In this document: one piece after another, positions 9,256 to 19,409 of the stretch | How positions within the stretch are numbered: the stretch's first letter is position 1 | How the letters are laid out: each line of letters starts with the position of its first letter | NCBI GenBank assembly: GCA_001584585.1 | Contig: LSYV01000015.1 | Span: forward strand, 1,997,592 to 2,019,319 | DNA from: Gonium pectorale | Lineage: Eukaryota > Chlorophyta > Chlorophyceae > Chlamydomonadales > Volvocaceae | Length of the DNA: 21,728 nt | Direction: 5' to 3' | Position numbers and translations under genes: made by a program | Notes under the pieces: generated by a model | Told to the model about the DNA's origin: nothing | Database searches by the model: none | The model's input: only the letters and a program-made list of their open reading frames with translations

Positions 9256-12200
9256 ATGCGGCATTTGCCGCCGATCACTCAGCCAGCACCCTCTGGGCCG
9301 CTGCTGGACCACATCGGGGAACACCACAGCGAGGGCTCCAACCATGCAGCCCGGGCGGAGGCCGCACCCCCTGTGCGGACCCATCCTTTGCCGCATAGGG
9401 GCCCGTCGAGCAGTGGGCTGGGCGCCGGATCGGGTCGCGGCGCGCCCCTCATGGACGCAGCGACCGCTGCAAAGGCAGCGACCATGATGCTGCACCCGCC
9501 GCACGGCGACGTCCTAGCCGCCCTGCCGCACAGCCCCGGGACCAGCGGCCACAGCAGCGGCGTCAACTTCCACGGCAGCAGCACGCCGCGCGCGGTGCAC
9601 ATGGCCATGTCCGCGAACTTGTCCAACCTGCGGCCCTGCCGCAGCCTCGGGCACAACGGCGCGGCGGCCGCGATCATGGACTCGCCGCCCCATGGCGCCA
9701 ACAGCGACGCCGCCTACACGCCGTCCGCCACGGGCTCATCACTGGCGGGCTCCTTGGCCGCCGCGGCGGCGCCGCTGGGGCTCTCCCGCATGGGCCCCAC
9801 GCGTGCTACACGCGCGTCAGACCCCGGCGGCTCCGGCGGCCCAAGTGGCGCCGCCACGGTCGGCAGCACCGGCAGCGGCGGCGGCAGCCAGCGCACGGGG
9901 CCCATCGTGCCGCGCGGCAGCCTGCACCCGGGGTTGTCCCGGCTACAGCAGCGCGGCTCCGGCCAGGGGTACGCCGGCGGCTCGGCCGGCGGCTCGCCCG
10001 TACTGGGCCAGTCGCACCCGGTTATGTCGCACCTCCTGGCGTCGCTGGGCTCGGGCCTGAGTGCGGGCCCCAGCGGGGGCCCCCACTCCACCGGCGGCGG
10101 CGGCGGCGGCATCGCCGGTGGCACTGGCGGAAGCCGCACGAGCTCGATAGCCAGCGGCTCCCTGCGGGCCGCCACAAACGGGGTCGTGGCAGGTGCCGCA
10201 GCCGCGGCAGTGGGCAGCGCAGGCGCGTCCGCGGTCATGACGGCGACGGCGGCCTCACACGCGGAGGAGGTGCTTGTTGGCTCGAGCGGCTTGCCGTCCG
10301 TGGAGCATCGCCAGAGAGACGACAGCGCCTCACGGCGGGGTCTGTGGGCGTGCTTCTGCCTGGGGCCGTGGTCGGGTGTGGATCACCGCCATGCGGACGG
10401 GCAGGACCACAGCGGCCACGACAGCGCACATCCCAAGCCGGTAGGGCTCGGCTAGGATGGGGCACGGAGCTCTTTCCTCTCTATCCGCCAGGCATGTGGG
10501 GTGGAATGTGGCAGCGTGGCCTAAGCGGGGTGTCCGCATTCGCGCGGTGGGGTGCGATGCCCTGAATCAGTGAAGGAACGTGTAGTGTGTGCCCCCGATG
10601 CGTGACGGAGGGCCCCCGGTGCGTGACGGAGGGACGTGCGACGATGTGTGGCAACATGAACCATGCCTCGGCGCTCAAGCACCGCGTCGGTCACCTGTCA
10701 TAGTGTGGTCGCTCCTTCTTGGGCCTCTGGACGCAGGGCAAGCCCCGGCGCAAGCTCTTCTCCCGGCGCCTGTCGCATGCCATCTCGGACACGTTCATGG
10801 TTCGGAGCGGGCGCCTGTCGGGCCTGGCCCCGCAAGGGAACTCCAGCATGGGCAGCCGGAGCGCCCGGAAGCTGCAGCCGGCGCTATCCTTGCAGCCGCA
10901 GGTGAGAGACGCGGGACGCGGGCACTACTGCTGATGCCGTGCCAAACAGCGCCGCGGCTTTGGCACGTACGACCCCGTTTGTCTGTCTCGACGGCTACCG
11001 ATATTTGCTTTGATGGTACTCGCAAGCCAATCGGGTGGTCGGGGAGCCAGACTTGCCTGCCTGCGCGCCTGCCGACGGAGCCCTCCTCCCGCTCGCCGGC
11101 CTCGGCCTACCTGGCTGGCTGGCGTCGGCACGCTTCGCAACCGCGCGTACCCCCGCTTTCTTCCGCCTTAACGCGGCCGCCGCAGAAATCGATCCTGAAG
11201 TCCGCCAGCGGGCGCCACGTGGGGCCTAACCCCGAGCCCATCCTCGTCAGCGTCGCGCCAGCCCACTGCGATCACCCCGATCAGGCGCACCCGCACCCGC
11301 TTGCGCCCAAGTCGCCGCCGCGCCAGCCCTCGAGCGGGCACGTGGCGCTCACGGGCGACACGTCCACCTCCTCCAAGGAGCCCTGGTTGCAGACCGCCCG
11401 CAGCAGCGCGCCGGAGCGCTCCTCACAGCCCTCGCAGAACGGCGAGCGCTCCGGCCACATCCGGGACGAGCCGTCGCTGAACGACGCACACGGCGCTGCG
11501 GCGTCCCTGGACGACGGCGCTCCGCCGACCATCAACGGCCGCATACGCGGCGTCAGTGCGGCCCCCGGCCGCGCCCGCGCCGTCGCGCCGTCTTCCTTTG
11601 CGGGCTTCTCGCCCGAGGGGCCGGAGTCCGCGTCGCGCTCCCACCCGCGCTCCGGAACCCTGTCGGCCAGCCACCAGGCGCCCTACGCGCAGAGTCCCCG
11701 CGCGCGGACGTCAGCGGGGCTGCACCGGATCATCACGTCCCGGGTAGCGGAGGGCGGCAGCGGCGCTGCCTCGCCCGGCTGGGTCGGCGGCGATTCGCCG
11801 ACCCACGGGTCGCGCGGCGGCAGCACCGGTCAACCCACGGGGCCCGTAGCCCCTAGCGGGCTCCTGCCCAAGGCGGCGTCACTCCCGCGTGGCGCCGCGC
11901 CCCACCAGGGCGCCGGTGCTGACGAGGCTTCAAGCCCAGGCGTGGGAAATATGGGCAGCTTTGCGGCAAACGGTCGCCTGCTGCTCTCCACACCGGGCGC
12001 CGCGGGCGGTGGGCCTACGGGGGGCGCCCCCGACCTCGGCCGCCAGTCGTTTGTCCAGAGGATCACGCGCCCACGGTCGTCACGGAGTAGCGGCAACGTG
12101 CCGCTGGTGGTCAGCGGGAACGGCCAGGTGGGCCCCGGCACGCCGCCGCTGGTCCGGGGCTCGTCACGCAACGCCATCCGGCCCTTCCCGCAGCAGCACC

Positions 12201-15200
12201 AGCAGCACCAGCACGCCGCCTCGGAGCTCGACCCGCAAGGCCCGCTGCCGGGCAGCTCCGACCTGCCGCCGCAGCCGCCGCTGCGCTCCACGTTGACGTC
12301 GCTGCGCACCTTTGGCGCGGCCGCCGTGGCGGCGGCCGCGGCAGTGACGGACTACCTCGCGGTCTCGCAGCGGCCCGACTCGCCCCGGGCGCTGGCGAGC
12401 CGCAGGACAGGCGGCGGCCACGAGCCCGGCGCGCTATGGGCCGGCCGCCGGGGGAGCGGCGGCGACGTCGAGGCAGACCTGGTGGACGCAGCCGCGCCGT
12501 GGCCAACCAGCTTGGGGACCGTCAGCGTCAACCCACTGTACGGGTCGCGCAACACCGCGCCGCCGGGGCAGCTGGCGCCCATCGCGGCACTGGCGGCCGC
12601 CGCAGCGGAGGCCGAGGACGTGGCGAGCAGTAGCGGTGGCGGCAAGCAGCCAGCGCACCGCAGCGTCAGCCACCGGCAGACGACGGGCGGACTCGGGGCC
12701 GAGGCGCTTGGCCCACGTCCGGTGTCGGTCCGGATTGCCCACATGCAAAACCGGTGTCACACGGAGCCGTTCGACTCGGGCTGGCGCCATCCGTCGGGTC
12801 GCCACCTCCGGGCCGCCGCAAGCACTGCGAGCACCGAGCTGCAGCCGCTGACGGCCGACTCTGGCCTGGTCACACGGCTGTCCCCAGCGCTGCCCGGCCT
12901 GCCCGAGTCGTACGACGGCGGCCTGGGCAGCGACACCAAGGCGCACGCGCCGCTGCCGCTGCCGCTGCCGCCGCCTTCGCGGCGGCGAGTGGGCCGCGGC
13001 GGCGACGGCGTGCAGCCGGAGGACGATCTGGACGCGCCGCTGTCGTACGCGGTGGCAGCTTCGCCGCCGGGCGGACGCGAGGGTGCGGGCTGGGGCGGGT
13101 GCGGGGACGGCGAGGGGGAAGGCAGCCAGCACGGCACCGACTCCACGCAGGAGCTGATGGCCTTCAGCTCGGAGCTGCATCCGGTGGCCCAGATGGCCCA
13201 CGCCGCCTGCTTGGAGCGCCGGGACTCGGGCGCGGGGCCGCAGTCGCTCAGCGAGGGCAGCCGGGAGCCCTCCGCGCACGGGCCCATCGCCGCGTCGGCG
13301 CACGGGTCCGGCAGCGGCCGGCCCTACATTGCGCCCGAGGCGGGGCCGGCGGGGGCTGCCGACGCTCCCTCGCCGGTCCGCGGCCGGTCTTCTCTGATGC
13401 CAGCGTCGCAGGACGGCGACGGGCGCGGCCACGAGGGGCAGTGTGCATTTCGGCGCACGGTGGCGGCCCAGGGTTACCAGCACCGGATGGCGGCGGGGGC
13501 GGCTGATGGGTCGGACGTCGCTATGGACAGGGACAGGGACTGGTCGGGGTCGACAGCCGCAGCCGCCAGGGACCGCCGGGCGCACGACAAGCCCGTGTCC
13601 CGGCTCGGCTCGCTCGCCGGCGCTTCTCCTCCTGCTCCTGTCGGTGCGCACGCTGGCGATAGCAATGGCAGCGGCGGCGGGATTGCCAGCGGCGGCGGGA
13701 GCGGCGCGCACCAGTGGGTTTGGGTTGCTAACCGCCTGACGCGCGCCCCGCAGCGCTGCTCCCTTGACAGCGACCGGCTTCACCGCACCGCTGATCTCAC
13801 CGTCTCCGTGCGGCACGGCTCGCACGATGGCGCAGCCAGCCTCCACACGGCGCCCTCGCCGTCCTCGCTGGAGGGAGGCCCGCCCAGCGTCGCCGCCACC
13901 GCGACCTCCGGCTCGCACCCGGGTTGCGGAGGGGACGGTGGCGCAGGCGCGGACGCCAACAGGCGCCGGCCGCGCGGCCACAGCGCCGGCGCGTGCAGCG
14001 ACCCCAGCTACAGCCCGGGCGGCGGCTGCCGGCTGGACCGGCTGCAGGCCCGACGCCTGTTGGCGGAAGAGCTGCTGAGGGTGCAGTCGTCCGGCGTCAA
14101 ACCTGGAGTGGGCTTGCAGGCCCTACGGGCCGAGGCGGAGGAGGCCGCGGGCCGGCTAGGGTTGCGCGGGCGGCAGGAGGGGCAGGAGGGGGGAGGGGAG
14201 GAGGTGCACGGCCCGGTGCTGCGGTCGCGGTCGCATGATCTGGGGGACCAGGCAGTGCAGGCGGGGCGGGGCCGCGGCAGGCTGCTGGGGACGCTCCTGC
14301 CCGTAGGGCGCGGGCCGGCGCCGGCTGCGTCATCCGGCGGCGGCTCGGCGGCTTCGGGTGCTTGTGCACGGCAGCTCCGGGGCGCTCCGCGTGTGGCCAG
14401 GTGGGGCCCCGGGGCGCGGGCTGGGTGGTGGTCGGGGGGCGTGGGGAAAGCGGGGCGGCTGTGAGCGTTTGCCCCAGGGGAGTTCCGGCGCGCTGGGCGG
14501 TGGATCTCACACATGAGCCAATCACGGCACGGGGAGAAGCCGAGCACTTCACTCCTAACGTCCAATGCCAGGCCCTTTGCATGCTATGACGTAGTTTCAA
14601 TCCACCCCTTTCCATCCCCGCAGCAAGCTGGGATTCATGGGCGGGGATGGCGGCACGCCGCACGGGCCGTCCCGGCTCTCCCAGGGCGCCGGTGGCGCCT
14701 GCAGCGACCCCGCCGCCGGCGAGCAGCCGGGCCCGCCGCCGCACCCGCTGCCGGCGCAGCAGCCCTCCCGACACCGCCTGGCCGTCTCCGGCTCCGGGGA
14801 GGCGCCACGGTCCCTGGCGGCTGAGGGACCGCACCCGCCGTCGCAGCCGCCGGCGGCAGCATTCGGTATCGCAGCCACCATGCCAACCCCGCAGCTGCCC
14901 TCGACCGCCCTCTACCCAGTGCCGCATTCGCTGTCGATAGAGTCGGCGGCGGCCAGCCGCGGCCCCGCGTCCGGGCCCGTGTCGGGCCTTGGCCCCTCGC
15001 CACTGCACGGCAGCCCGGTGCGCCGCCCCGCCCCGACGATGGGTTTGCCGCTGACGGCGGCCATGCTGCGAGCGTCGGCCGAGGCGCTGTTCATGGACAG
15101 CGGCGGCGTGCCTGGGGCCGCCGATGGCGGCGGTGGCGGCGCCGCGGCGCCTTCGCAGCCGGTTGCTCACGACGCCCTGGAGCGCTGGGTGCGGGACCAC

Positions 15201-15617
15201 AGCCGCCAGGTGGCGTCCGACCTGCCACTTGCGCCCATCGACCCACTGGATGAAGTCTCTGCCGGGATCACCATCGCCGCGGACCAAGAGCGAGGAGCCG
15301 GCCGCGTTTCCAACGCCGGCGGCGGCGTGGGCGGCGCCTCTGGGCCGTTCGCGGCGGCTGCGGCGGCCGCCGGCCGCGCCGCCGCCGGCGGCGACGAGCC
15401 GCCGCCAGTGGCGATGCCCTTTTGGCGCACCAGCATGCACCGTGGCGCGCGGCTGACGCCCGAGCCGGACGCGCTCCAGCAGTGGTTGCATCGGTATCCG
15501 GGGCCCTCGCAGGAGGGCGACAGCGGCGTGCTGGCGTCGGCAGCGCCGTCAAGCGGGCGGCTGGCCGCGATGGTCGATGGGCAATCCGGCCCGCAGCGGT
15601 TGCGCGAGGAGGCCTAG
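9256..15617 (+). CDS. Very large Gly/Ser/Ala/Pro-rich, probably disordered protein of unknown function
   Basis: Model exons: 9256-10440, 10737-10901, 11186-14400 and 14624-15617. All introns are GT-AG (296, 284 and 223 bp) and in phase, giving about 1852 residues. Third codon positions are strongly G/C. I recognise no domain. Exon 1 (1-395) is Gly/Ser/Ala-rich with CFC at 366-368. Exon 2 (396-450) is the most ordinary part: KPRRKLFSRRLSHAISDTF then basic and Ser-rich sequence, followed across the splice by KSILKSASGRHVGPNPEP. The RRLS and SRR clusters could be basophilic kinase sites. Exon 3 is low-complexity, with QQHQQHQH near 785 and one likely helical stretch near 1400-1450 (LDRLQARRLLAEELLRVQ; LRAEAEEAAGRL). 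The C-terminal exon ends GPQRLREEA. There is no signal peptide or membrane segment. The donor at 10441 (GTAGGG) and the N-terminus are least sure; exons to the left could add a structured domain. Scaffold or signalling linker would be guesses. Confidence 0.65.
10591..10632 (+). repeat. 21-bp tandem repeat, two units, in intron 1 of the disordered-protein gene
   Basis: Two adjacent 21-bp units (10591-10611 and 10612-10632) built on GCCCCCGRTGCGTGACGGAGG pieces differ at one base. They lie inside the modelled intron 10441-10736. This is a small tandem duplication. Confidence 0.85.
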
Positions 15618-16019
15618 TGCGCAGCAAGGAGGGCCCCCTGGCACGGGGCTTTGGGGAGCGGGTTGGGCAGGCGGGCAGGCGAAGCAGCGGCTCCCGAGCG
15701 TCGGGGCGGCGCATGCGGGCTGCCGGACTGCGGCTTATGGGGTCGGGGCTCCTTCTGAGGGGAGATCGTGCGCCCACGGCAAGAAGCGGCGTGCAGGAGC
15801 TGCCATGAATGCGGGTGCGCGCCTATCCGCACGCCTATCCTGAGATGGGGAGGGCGCGGCGCGCGGGCTGTTGGGGTGGGCTCGGTCGAGCGCGCAACGT
15901 GGGCGCGGCTGTGGGTGTGGGTAGGGGTGCGGGTGAGGGCGCGGCTGTGGGCGCGCGGCGTAGGGACGAGGATCGAATGGGTTGGTGCCTCTAATGGGCG
16001 GGACCGGCAACGCCTGTGC

Positions 16020-16030
16020 GGGGGGGGGGG
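16020..16030 (+). repeat. G11 homopolymer tract
   Basis: Eleven consecutive G. Part of a set of three equal tracts within 920 bp. Confidence 0.95.
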
Positions 16031-16116
16031 TAATACGGAACGGGAAACGGGTCGCGTCGTGGCCACCGAATCGCATACGCAGTAGTAGGAGGAACGGCGG
16101 TCTTGGCAGAGTATTT

Positions 16117-16127
16117 GGGGGGGGGGG
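16117..16127 (+). repeat. G11 homopolymer tract
   Basis: Eleven consecutive G after TATTT, 97 bp from the previous tract. Confidence 0.95.
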
Positions 16128-16931
16128 TATTTGCGGATGTCTTGCGGGTTAATGTTGGCCAGTTGCGTACGAACCTGGGGTTAGCCGCGCTTGCGCGCAC
16201 AGTAGTGCGGAGGGGACCATATAAGATGAACTTGGGTCTAAGCCCTGGCGGGCTCCCCCACCGCATCCATACGCATGTCCTTTCCACTCATGCATGTCCT
16301 CCAAGATGAGAATTTTGTACTCCGGCCGCTCCGGCCATTCCAGCCAGAAAATTATGTTAGTCTGCACTTACACCTTGGCTCGCGTGACGGTCGTTTGGGA
16401 TCGCCCGGCACGGAGACGTTGCGTTACCGTATGCATACTTGCTGAGCTTTGTCAGCCTAGGACTCAGCCTGGCCGGCGTTGGCCGCGGGTCGGTGCCCCA
16501 TGGCGAGCCCCGCGGTTGCGCAGCTGCTTGGCGCCACGAATATTGGACGTGCTGCGCGTTGACGCTGAGCCATCACTGAATCCCGCATTGGGAGGGACAT
16601 TGTCCTTTACAGCAAAGGCTCCGGGAGGGCCCCGGGACCTACTCACAGGCACGCACACGGGATTGTATGGTCACACAAGCAAGCGGCCCTGCCCAAGAAG
16701 CGCGTCGCTTTGTGCGGGCGGCCTGCCGTGCCTGTGGTGGTGATGGTGGTATTTGGATTATTGCTCAACGGGACCTCCAAGCTTCCAGCTGGACCGCCCC
16801 TTCACTTCATTGGACACTGGGTCGTGTTGTGTACCCCGTTACCAGGAGGAGGCGAAGTGTTGGCGGAGGAGGGCTGCAGGTGTCAGGTTTGCGCCCGTCT
16901 GGCCAGCGGCGCTTTGGGAAAGTGTTTTTTT

Positions 16932-16942
16932 GGGGGGGGGGG
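16932..16942 (+). repeat. T7-G11 homopolymer junction
   Basis: Seven T followed directly by eleven G. Such tracts are prone to sequencing and replication slippage, so the exact length is uncertain. Confidence 0.95.
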
Positions 16943-17573
16943 ATTGCCTGGGCTCCCGAACTGGTTAACTGCATGCCCCATCACTTCCTGCTTTTAGCAG
17001 GGGTTGCACAATCCGGGAGCCGCGGGGCTGGACGGCACGGTGCCGTGGTGACTATTGACGTGGCGTCATGCACGGGAGGCGGGCGGAGGTAGTGGGATGC
17101 GAAGCGACGGCTGCAAGGGCGCGAGACGGCTGCCGTCTACCGCCTTCACCGCTGTTCCTGTGTCCCTAGCTTGGCCGCGCTATTGTACAGGCCATTTCGT
17201 TCACCCCAATCGCTTTCCTTCGTGTGCAGCTTGAGAACATGCGCAAGCGCGCGGTGTGACTGCTTGGCCCTTCGTTAAGCGCATATCAAGGTGCGGAGCT
17301 GGCGTGGCTGCCGTGTTTGTTGAGTGTCAGGATTCGTCTGTGCCCGAGCAGCCGGTTGGGTGTGTACGGAGGTCTCAGAGTCTATTCTGTGGCTTCTGCA
17401 GCACTTGCGGTTTCCACCGACGCATTCCTGGTTGCCGCCCATTGCAGTGCCTCGCTTCATCGTGTCGGGCTGGATGCCCTACGAGCACCAGCCTGCATGA
17501 ATCATGTAACGCATACGGCATACGACAGTGCAAAGGCTCCATTCCGCGCCGTTTCATAGTGGGGGGAAAAACA

Positions 17574-17578
17574 TGTAA
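17574..17578 (+). terminator. TGTAA, possible poly(A) signal
   Basis: The first TGTAA downstream of the disordered-protein gene, but 1957 bp past its stop, which would make an unusually long 3' UTR. It may serve an unseen transcript or be chance. Confidence 0.2.
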
Positions 17579-17719
17579 ATGCTGTTATTTGACGCTCTCT
17601 TGAGCCCTGAGCGATCCCCAGTCATCGCAATCACGCACCCCACCACTTGATTACGAAAGCCCTAATAAGCGGGGTCCCTTTGTGGTGGAATTGCCCGTCG
17701 TCGCCTCACTGCGACTGCC

Positions 17720-17797
17720 CGCCTTGCCCTGTAGAAACCCACCCGCCCTGCTGGAAACGTCGCGCCCTTGTGCGTGCCTATGACCGTAGAGGCGGAC
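17720..17797 (+). repeat. Dispersed repeat, copy 3
   Basis: It shares GCCCTGCTGGAAACGTCGC (17745-17763) and ATGACCGTAGAGGC (17780-17793) with the other copies. The central palindrome is degraded here (CCCTTGTGCGTG), and the left part differs from copies 1 and 4. Confidence 0.65.
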
Positions 17798-18148
17798 CGC
17801 TCGCTGCCGCTAAGGGGCGGGAGAGGGGGAAGGGTAATCTTCTGACGTGTTGCGCACACAGCGTATCTTGCGGTATCCGTTGCGCGTCTCCGTGTCTAAT
17901 TTGCAGGCCTGTAGCGCTTAACTTAAAAAGTGAGGAGCAGTGAATACATAGGGTGCCCAGTAGGCGAACGCCAACACGCTGCGAAACACACGATGAGAAG
18001 ATCGCTTGGTGGTTGGTGCCCGACGGGAGGGGGCGTCATGGCGCAACTGTACCAGGGTGGAGCGGGATGCCTCCAGACTAGCCGGACCCTCTACAATCAC
18101 ATTTCGTCTGGTAAGTTGCCACTGGTCCACATCGTGAGGGCCCGCCCC

Positions 18149-18252
18149 CGCCATGCCCTGTACTCGGCGCCCTGCTGGAAACATCGCACCTCCAGGTGTG
18201 TATGACCGTAGAGGATGCCTACCCTGTTTCCGTTTCCTTTTTCGCGGGCTCT
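18149..18252 (+). repeat. Dispersed repeat, copy 4
   Basis: The clearest copy besides copy 1. It carries GCCATGCCCTGTACTCGGCG (18150-18169), then GCCCTGCTGGAAACATCGC, CACCTCCAGGTGTG and TATGACCGTAGAGGATGCC, with a tail of CCTGTTTCCGTTTCC. The match to copy 1 extends over about 90 bp, past the conserved core. Confidence 0.75.
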
Positions 18253-18380
18253 GCCTTACTTCGCAGCTCTTCATGTAGGTTGTCCAGATTGTCCATGAAG
18301 GAGCCATGGCCACAGGAGTCGAGAAATGCACCGCAAACCGTGCCCGTTCTCAATAAGAGAGAGCTCTGCAGACGAAGAGA

Positions 18381-18440
18381 GAACCCGCCTCTACGGTCGT
18401 GCTCACCCGAAGGCGCGACGTTTCCAGTAGGGCAGGCGGG
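18381..18440 (-). repeat. Dispersed repeat, copy 5 (inverted)
   Basis: On the minus strand it reads GCCCTACTGGAAACGTCGCG, then CCTTCGGGTGAGCACGACCG and TAGAGGCGGG. By eye about 38 of 46 core bases match copy 4, which lies 130 bp away in the opposite orientation, so the two form an imperfect inverted repeat. Confidence 0.7.
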
Positions 18441-19409
18441 GACAAGGCAAGGCAGCTGAAGGGACGTTCCTCCCGACCCCTGTGTCCCGCCCCGCCCCGG
18501 GGTTGCTAAGGACCTGGTCATCCCTAATCATATGCTGCATATCTGATGTCCCATACTAGTTACGGCAGCTGCTTAACAGCGGCTTTGCGGCTAGTCTTGA
18601 GGCCTGCGGCGGGTTGCAACCTCCGTAACCTCTTGCATCACGCCACAGTACTCTCGTGTCCCGGTCGGGTGCGGTGATGCACAGGTGTTGGAGGCTAGCA
18701 CTAAGGGCACTGAGGTGAAGAGGAGGATGGAAGGGCGTCAGACGGCGGACCCCGCCGCGTCGGTCGGAGGTATGCATCTGCAGGGAAGCCGCCGCAAATG
18801 ACCGCCAGATCAAGCTAGCCCAACACTAGACAACCGATGCAACAAATCAGGACGCGAGTGGGGGTGCGCTAAGCAGGGACCCGAAACGGTAATCCCGAAT
18901 CGGGAAAGTCCACCCGGCTCGTGCAAGCTCATTACAAAGGTCACACCGAATAAACCATCTGGAGTGGCATGGTTGAGCTCGTACTTGGCTACTACCGTCC
19001 CTCGTCGTTGTACCTGCCGACGTGCCGACCGCCAACCAACCCTGCACACCAACGGCATTGTTCCGAAGCGTTCCTAGAAATAGATACTTCCCGACTAGTC
19101 ATTCCTGCAAGTGGGTGACCAAGACTTCGACCAGTAGCAGAGAAGCTGACAGCACGGACGCCTTGTTTCCTTGAGCTTGGTCTTCCACTCAGGAATACTT
19201 ACTAGGACACTTACGTTAGAGAGGCTAGGGCGCCTTCGTGGTTTTCCGGAGCGCATGGGCGCGCCATAAGTACTCTTTAAGGACATACCCCTGACAGTAG
19301 ACCATTGGACATACCCACTGGTCGCGCACGTGGATCCAGGCTGCTCGGCGGTGTAACTTGGGTTCGGTTGCCCGTCAGTGCGCCGGGCGGCGGCCCGAGG
19401 GCCACGTCG

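Larger units (their letters stand above)
15618..17573. other. Long 3' UTR/intergenic region without a supported gene
   Basis: The first few hundred bases are G-rich and T-rich and may be 3' UTR of the disordered-protein gene. Several frames are open for 60-150 codons on both strands, but none shows a motif or a consistent codon bias. A TATA-like CATATAAG at about 16217 has no gene that I can attach to it. Three G11 tracts are listed separately. No TGTAA occurs until 17574. Confidence 0.45.
17579..19280. other. Intergenic region with repeat copies 3-5
   Basis: No gene that I can support. Besides the three repeat copies, the minus strand at 19058-18810 reads a protein-like stretch (KYELNHATPDGLFGVTFVMS, then EPGGLSRFGITVSG), and 19260-19095 is also open on that strand. 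Codon use is mixed and no family is recognisable. An in-frame stop at 19278-19280 bounds the first possible exon of the pherophorin gene. Confidence 0.4.

Noticed and set aside
10589..11185. The left part of the long open frame running to 14464
   Set aside because: It starts at a GTG, and its first 600 bases cross intron-like DNA. The frame that reads as real protein at 10737-10901 (KPRRKLFSRRLS...) is a different one, and an acceptor at 11183-11185 brings the long frame in phase.
12434..13981. A minus-strand open frame of about 515 codons inside exon 3 of the disordered-protein gene
   Set aside because: Long antisense frames are expected where codons are very GC-rich. It is Arg/Ala/Gly-rich, shows no motif, and has no splice context.
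14097..15491. A minus-strand open frame of about 460 codons
   Set aside because: Same reason: a shadow of the plus-strand coding sequence, spanning a plus-strand intron with well-formed splice sites.
17256..17603. Cys-rich plus-strand open frame of 115 codons
   Set aside because: No ATG support, no motif and no biased third positions; it ends by a TGTAA and is better seen as noncoding.
19305..19409. Start of the pherophorin frame at TTG 19305
   Set aside because: TTG is not a likely start in an algal nuclear gene; the first ATG in that frame is at 19410.
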